Shown here piece by piece: positions 6,187-9,553 of a stretch of DNA of 9,553 bases. The position numbers and the translations under genes were made by a program. The stretch is from an uncultured Verrucomicrobia subdivision 3 bacterium (GTDB taxonomy: Bacteria; Verrucomicrobiota; Verrucomicrobiae; Limisphaerales; UBA11358), in assembly GCA_903921455.1 (NCBI GenBank), contig CAIXPZ010000302.1, positions 1 through 9,553 of the forward strand. Reading direction: 5' to 3'. Each line of letters starts with the position of its first letter. Position 1 is the first letter of the stretch. The notes below the pieces were generated by a model that saw only the letters and a list, made by a program, of their open reading frames with translations, had not been told where the DNA came from and searched no databases.

Positions 6187-6215
6187 AGTTAATCATGGAT
6201 TCTTATCACAGTCAA
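6187..6215 (-). promoter_or_regulatory. Promoter-like sequence for the structured RNA
   Basis: Minus strand TTGACT (6215-6210, 5 of 6 to TTGACA), a 17-bp spacer, then TTAACT (6192-6187, 4 of 6 to TATAAT). The predicted start is near 6180, exactly at the 5' edge of the first RNA helix (6181-6175). That agreement is the main support. Confidence 0.35.
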
Positions 6216-6417
6216 CATGAAAACAAAAGTATAAGCATATCTATTCGATATAGGGGTTGCCATTAGCCGGCGGGCTCGAGCCGGGAATAGCCACCAACCG
6301 GCTGGCTGGCCCACGCAAAAAGGGCACGCAATAAACCGCACCACCCGACCCTGAAAACGCCGACGGGAAGCACGGCCCACGCCAAAGAAAGCAGCGATTT
6401 TATTGATTTTTTGCCCC

Positions 6418-6437
6418 TGTGAATAACTCGTGAATAA
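6418..6437 (-). promoter_or_regulatory. Pair of DnaA-box-like sites, 11 bp apart
   Basis: Minus strand TTATTCACA at 6426-6418 fits TTATNCACA exactly. TTATTCACG at 6437-6429 differs at one base. Both face the same way, one helical turn apart, beside an AT-rich tract that could melt. The arrangement fits cooperative DnaA binding at an origin or dnaA autoregulation. Confidence 0.55.
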
Positions 6438-6710
6438 AAGTTAATATGTTGTCCTCGAATGTTCCGGCGCAATGCCCTAAAAACTCACCGCGACTTTGAA
6501 TCAGATATGCGGTCAGGGTGTTAGCGGCGCAGGCGGCAACGATGCCGGGTCATTATTTTTGACAAGCAACTAATTACCAGATGTTTGCAGATCGGATTTA
6601 AAACGCGCCGACTTTGGCCGGCGCAAACAGTTTATGTTTTCGCTTGAATAACAATTTGCTACGCGGTTGACTGATGCGCGGTTTGACGAAGAAAACCGGC
6701 CGGTCAGCGG

Positions 6711-6719
6711 AGTGAATAA
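6711..6719 (-). promoter_or_regulatory. Near-match DnaA box just before dnaA
   Basis: Minus strand TTATTCACT (6719-6711) matches TTATNCACA at 8 of 9 positions, 31 bases ahead of the chosen dnaA start. It could mediate autorepression of dnaA. A single near-match could also be chance. Confidence 0.3.
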
Positions 6720-6750
6720 AACACAAAAATTTGGGTATTTGCGGAAAAAC

Positions 6751-8124
6751 ATGCAGATTTCGGCAGAAAAAATTTGGCACTCGGCGCAGGAGCATTTACG
6801 CGCCAAGTTGAGTCAGGACACGTTCAGCATGTGGTTCGCGCCCCTGCGGGCAAGCGCCTTGGACGGGAGCCATATCACCATTGAAGCGCCGAATGAATTT
6901 TGCGAGGTCTGGCTCAAGGACAATTACCTCAGCCTGATGCAAGACGCGGTGGCCGCCGCCGCCGGTTGCAAGCTGCTGGTGAAGTTCAAGGCCATCGCCC
7001 CCCAGCATCCCGCCGCCGCGATCACCGCCCCGCGCATGGCCGCGGAGGCACCGAAGCTGAAATCCGCCCCGGCAACGATTGAGCGCGCCCACACCAACGG
7101 CGATTTGCATTTCAATCCGAAAAACACGTTTGAGTCCTTCGTGGTCGGCAACAATAACAATTTCGCCTACGCCGTGGCCAAAGCGGTCGCAGAAACGCCC
7201 GGCAAAGTTTATAATCCGCTGTTTCTTTATGGCGGCGTCGGCCTGGGCAAGACCCATCTGCTGCAGGCAATCGGGCAGCACGTGGCCGGCAACCGGAAGG
7301 GCGCCCGCGTGGCGTATGTGTCGTCGGAAAAATTCACCAACGAATACATCGAAGCGATCCAGAACAACAAGCTCGTGGCATTTCGCAAAAAATACCGCCA
7401 GAGCGAGGTTCTGCTGATTGATGACATCCAGTTTCTGGCCGGCAAGGAACGCATCCAGGAAGAATTTTTCCATACCTTCAATGCCCTGCACGAAGCCCAC
7501 AAACAAATCGTTTTGACCTGCGACCGGCCGGCCAGCGAAATTCAGGGACTGGAGCAGCGGCTGGTTTCACGGTTTGAATGGGGCCAAACCGCCGACGTGC
7601 AGGCACCCGATGTCGAGACCCGCCTGGCCATCCTCCGCAAAAAGGCGCAGTCCATGAACGTGACGCTGCCGGAGGACGTCATCAACTTCATTGCCACCCG
7701 CATCCGCACCAACATCCGCCGGCTCGAAGGCGCGCTGATCCGCGTGTCGGCGCTGGCGTCATTGACGGGCAAGAAACTGACCGTTGAAGTCGTCGAGAAT
7801 CTGCTCCGCGAAATGCTGCACGAAGAGGGCCGGCAGACCATCAGCATTGAAGTCATCCAGAAAAAAGTCGCCGAGCATTATGACATCCGGCTGGCGGACA
7901 TGACCAGCAAGCGGCGCCCGGAAAACATCGCCTTCCCGCGCCAGATTGCGATGTATCTTTCGCGGCTGATGACCGAAAATTCATTGAGCACGATCGGTGA
8001 AGCCTTCGGCGGACGCGATCATGGCACCGTGCTGCACGCCTGCCGACTCGTCAAAGACCGCATGGAAGTGGACGCCAATACCCGCCAGATAGTCAGTTAT
8101 CTTGAAAAACAGCTGACCCGGTAA
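6751..8124 (+). CDS. dnaA: Chromosomal replication initiator protein DnaA
   Basis: Initiator ATPase that binds DnaA boxes and melts oriC. 457 aa from the ATG at 6751. The frame is open further up (TTG 6667, GTG 6712), but the family N-terminus matches MQISAEKIWHSAQEHLRAKL, so the ATG is preferred, with only a weak GGA upstream. Domain I occupies about 1-85 and a short Ala/Pro-rich domain II linker about 88-110. Domain III is the AAA+ core: Walker A GGVGLGKT (161-168), Walker B LLIDD (221-225), and the arginine-containing VSRFEWG segment. Domain IV is the DNA-binding helix-turn-helix with the DnaA signature GGRDHGTVLHACRLV (from residue 420). All key motifs are intact. dnaN, the usual neighbour, is not next to it; an ABC ATPase gene follows after 56 bases. 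No terminator is seen between them. Confidence 0.98.
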   Translation: MQISAEKIWHSAQEHLRAKLSQDTFSMWFAPLRASALDGSHITIEAPNEFCEVWLKDNYLSLMQDAVAAAAGCKLLVKFKAIAPQHPAAAITAPRMAAEAPKLKSAPATIERAHTNGDLHFNPKNTFESFVVGNNNNFAYAVAKAVAETPGKVYNPLFLYGGVGLGKTHLLQAIGQHVAGNRKGARVAYVSSEKFTNEYIEAIQNNKLVAFRKKYRQSEVLLIDDIQFLAGKERIQEEFFHTFNALHEAHKQIVLTCDRPASEIQGLEQRLVSRFEWGQTADVQAPDVETRLAILRKKAQSMNVTLPEDVINFIATRIRTNIRRLEGALIRVSALASLTGKKLTVEVVENLLREMLHEEGRQTISIEVIQKKVAEHYDIRLADMTSKRRPENIAFPRQIAMYLSRLMTENSLSTIGEAFGGRDHGTVLHACRLVKDRMEVDANTRQIVSYLEKQLTR

Positions 8125-8180
8125 TATTGGTTTTCAGCAGGGATTGCGCTTGCCGAGGCTAAGATTTTAAAATCGATCCG

Positions 8181-9158
8181 ATGCCCGCCATTGAAGTCAG
8201 CCATTTAGCCAAGGCCTTCCGCAGCTACAAAAAGCAGCCGGGGTTTTCCGGCGCGGTCAAAGGACTTTTCCATCGCCAATACGAGGAGACGCTGGCCGTC
8301 AATGATGTCAGCTTCAAGATTGAGCCCGGCGAACTCGTCGGGTTTCTCGGCCCGAACGGCGCGGGCAAAACCACCACGCTCAAAATGCTCGCCGGCCTGC
8401 TTTATCCCACCGGCGGTTCCGCGACGGTGCTCGGCCATACGCCCTGGGAGCGGCACGATGATTATCGCCGCCAGTTCGCGCTGGTGCTGGGCCAGAAAAA
8501 CCAGCTGTGGTGGGATCTGCCCGCGCGCGAATCGTTGGAATTAAACGCCAAGATTTACGGCATCCCCGACACCCGCTTCAAAAAAACCGTCGGCGAGCTG
8601 ACGGAACTGCTCGGGGTGAAAGAGAAATTAAATGTCAATGTCCGCGAACTTTCCCTCGGCGAGCGGATGAAAATGGAGCTGATCGCGTCGCTGCTCCACC
8701 AGCCGAAAGTGCTACTCCTGGACGAACCCACCATCGGCCTGGACGTCGTCTCACAAAAAACTGTCCGGGAATTCATCCGCCGGCACAACGCCGAACAAAA
8801 GACCACCATCATTCTAACCAGCCACTACATGGCTGACATCCAGGAACTGTGCGAACGCGTCATCATCATTGACCACGGCAAAATATTCTTTGACGGCAAA
8901 TTAAGCGCCATTGTGGACCGCTTCGCCGATTTCAAGCTGGTCACCATTCAATGCGCCAGCGCCGACACGCAACCGGCGGAAAAACTGGCCAGCTACGGCG
9001 AAGTCATGGAGACAAGCCCCACCACCATAAAACTCAAGGTGAAACGCGACCGCGTGATCACGGTCTGCAAGACGCTGCTGGAAGAGTTGCCCATAAGCGA
9101 CATCGATATTCAGGAAGTGCCAATCGAGGAGGTCATCCGGCAGATTTTTTCGCGCTGA
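8181..9158 (+). CDS. ABC-2 type transporter ATP-binding protein (COG4586-like), without adjacent permease
   Basis: 325-aa ATPase subunit of an ABC-2 type exporter; it would power membrane permeases from the cytoplasmic side. Walker A GPNGAGKT (57-64), Q-loop in LVLGQKNQLWWDLP (Q105/Q108), signature LSLGERMKME (157-166), Walker B VLLLDEPT (177-184), D-loop GLD (186-188) and switch His215. The long N-terminal insert (about 13-36, YKKQPGFSGAVKGLFHRQYE) and the GQKNQLWWDLP motif are typical of the COG4586/NatA-like group, whose genes usually precede two ABC-2 permease genes. Here the next genes are rRNA on the opposite strand, so the permeases must be elsewhere or lost. The transported substrate is unknown. 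A TAAAAT at 8168-8173 just before the ATG could be a -10 giving a leaderless message, but its -35 is poor. Co-transcription with dnaA is equally possible. Confidence 0.92.
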   Translation: MPAIEVSHLAKAFRSYKKQPGFSGAVKGLFHRQYEETLAVNDVSFKIEPGELVGFLGPNGAGKTTTLKMLAGLLYPTGGSATVLGHTPWERHDDYRRQFALVLGQKNQLWWDLPARESLELNAKIYGIPDTRFKKTVGELTELLGVKEKLNVNVRELSLGERMKMELIASLLHQPKVLLLDEPTIGLDVVSQKTVREFIRRHNAEQKTTIILTSHYMADIQELCERVIIIDHGKIFFDGKLSAIVDRFADFKLVTIQCASADTQPAEKLASYGEVMETSPTTIKLKVKRDRVITVCKTLLEELPISDIDIQEVPIEEVIRQIFSR

Positions 9159-9203
9159 ACCACATTGGTTCCGGCGGTATCCGCGGCCGGGCGAATGATT
9201 CCC

Positions 9204-9238
9204 AAAAACAAAACAACCCGAAGGGTAACCTTCGGGTT
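9204..9238 (-). terminator. Intrinsic terminator of the rRNA operon
   Basis: A perfect 10-bp stem, AACCCGAAGG (9215-9224) with CCTTCGGGTT (9229-9238), 4-nt loop. On the minus strand it is followed by G-T4-G-T5 (9214-9204). It starts 9 bases after the 5S 3' end and converges with the ABC ATPase gene. The plus-strand side has no T run, so it mainly serves the rRNA operon. Confidence 0.85.
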
Positions 9239-9246
9239 ATTTGAAA

Positions 9247-9363
9247 GACTGGCGGCTACCTACTCTCGCGGAAGCTATACAACCACTACCATCGGCCATG
9301 CAGTGTTTGACGGCCGTGTTCGGAATGGGAACGGGTCGGACCACTGCGGTAATGCCACCAAAT
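9247..9363 (-). rRNA. rrf: 5S ribosomal RNA
   Basis: On the minus strand the sequence contains the 5S hallmarks: CCCGTTCCCATTCCGAACAC, then GGCCGATGGTAGT, then CGCGAGAGTAGGTAGCCGCC. The terminal helix forms between GGTGGC at the 5' side and GCCGCC at the 3' side. Length is about 117 nt; the ends are estimated from that helix and may be off by a few bases. It is the last gene of an rRNA operon entering from the right, followed by its terminator. Confidence 0.95.
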
Positions 9364-9505
9364 TATTGCGCACGCTTTTTGACGTGCAAAATTTTTATTA
9401 AAAGAACGCGTCGGAGGGTTCCGGCGATTCTCTGAAAACTACACACAGGAGTCTATTGGCTTACAATTCGCGAGTTGAAATTGTCTTTCCAAATAAATGG
9501 AAAAA
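9364..9505 (-). other. 23S-5S internal transcribed spacer
   Basis: About 140 bases between the 23S and 5S genes. There is no tRNA. A small hairpin TTTCCA/TGGAAA (9486-9491 with 9498-9503) lies just after the 23S 3' end and may be part of processing. The stretch around 9430-9450 reads GTAGTTTTCAGAGA on the minus strand, similar to spacer sequences in other rRNA operons. Confidence 0.7.
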
Positions 9506-9553
9506 GCAATCAAGCCGCACGACCGATTAGTGCTGGTCAGCTGAACGCCTCGC
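9506..9553 (-). rRNA. rrl: 23S ribosomal RNA, 3' end only
   Basis: The minus strand reads GCGAGGCGTTCAGCTGACCA, then GCACTAATCGGTCGTGCGGC, then TTGA, the conserved 3' end of bacterial 23S rRNA. The remainder lies beyond the window edge. The 3' boundary near 9506-9510 is estimated by analogy with other 23S genes. Confidence 0.9.

Larger units (their letters stand above)
6216..6750. other. Candidate replication origin region (oriC) before dnaA
   Basis: About 530 bases without a credible gene, directly upstream of dnaA, a common oriC position. It contains AT-rich tracts (for example 6396-6412, GATTTTATTGATTTTTT, and 6421-6450), two phased DnaA-box-like sites at 6418-6437 and a third near-match at 6711-6719. 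A TTGACA at 6559-6564 could be part of the dnaA promoter, but no good -10 follows. GC-rich palindromes such as GGCTCGAGCC (6273-6282) are also present. Box number is low for a canonical origin, so this is a candidate only. Confidence 0.4.

Noticed and set aside
5929..6200. T-box riboswitch ahead of ileS
   Set aside because: No AGGGTGGNACCGCG-like T-box sequence or convincing specifier stem was found on the minus strand, although a terminator is present.
6667..6750. N-terminal extension of DnaA from TTG 6667 or GTG 6712
   Set aside because: The extra 28 residues do not resemble DnaA domain I, and the conserved family N-terminus begins at the ATG at 6751.
6796..7506. A 236-residue minus-strand frame
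   Set aside because: Antisense shadow of dnaA with no recognisable domain.
9366..9505. tRNA in the 23S-5S spacer
   Set aside because: No T-arm or anticodon arm pattern is visible; only a short hairpin.

Overview
The window looks like a chromosomal segment of a GC-rich Verrucomicrobiota bacterium (Pedosphaera/Limisphaera-like). This is inferred from the style of the left-edge surface protein (MBG and Ig-like repeats ending in a 'STNLTTW ... YYRL' tail), from the GC-rich codon use, and from the abundant intergenic palindromes. No taxonomic search could be run.

Layout, left to right. (1) 1-997: the 3' end of a large secreted repeat protein on the + strand. The first ~110 bases instead encode a glycine-rich protein segment on the - strand, so the strand switches inside what is probably one gene family. 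(2) 1000-1490: a gene-free, repeat-rich spacer with a strong terminator hairpin, a row of ~21-bp direct repeats and two long imperfect palindromes of dispersed-repeat type. (3) 1490-3045: an AT-richer island with a 66-aa hypothetical protein and a 387-aa five-helix membrane protein ending in three Sel1 repeats. (4) 3046-5928: ileS on the - strand. Its last ~160 codons share the AT-rich composition of the island, and the rest is GC-rich. (5) 5929-6750: a non-coding region between divergent ileS and dnaA. It holds a putative ileS promoter, a structured ~175-nt - strand transcript ending in an intrinsic terminator, and two phased DnaA-box-like sites next to AT-rich DNA, making it a candidate oriC. 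(6) 6751-8124: dnaA. (7) 8181-9158: the ATPase of an ABC-2 type exporter with no permease beside it. (8) 9204-9553: the tail of an rRNA operon on the - strand (23S 3' end, spacer, 5S, terminator).

The core (ileS, dnaA, 5S/23S) is housekeeping. The most interesting points are the strand switch at the left edge, the compositional breakpoint inside ileS next to the Sel1 island, the structured RNA with terminator upstream of ileS, and an rRNA operon that would be transcribed head-on to the fork if the dnaA-proximal region is the active origin. No defence system, CRISPR array or transposase was seen.
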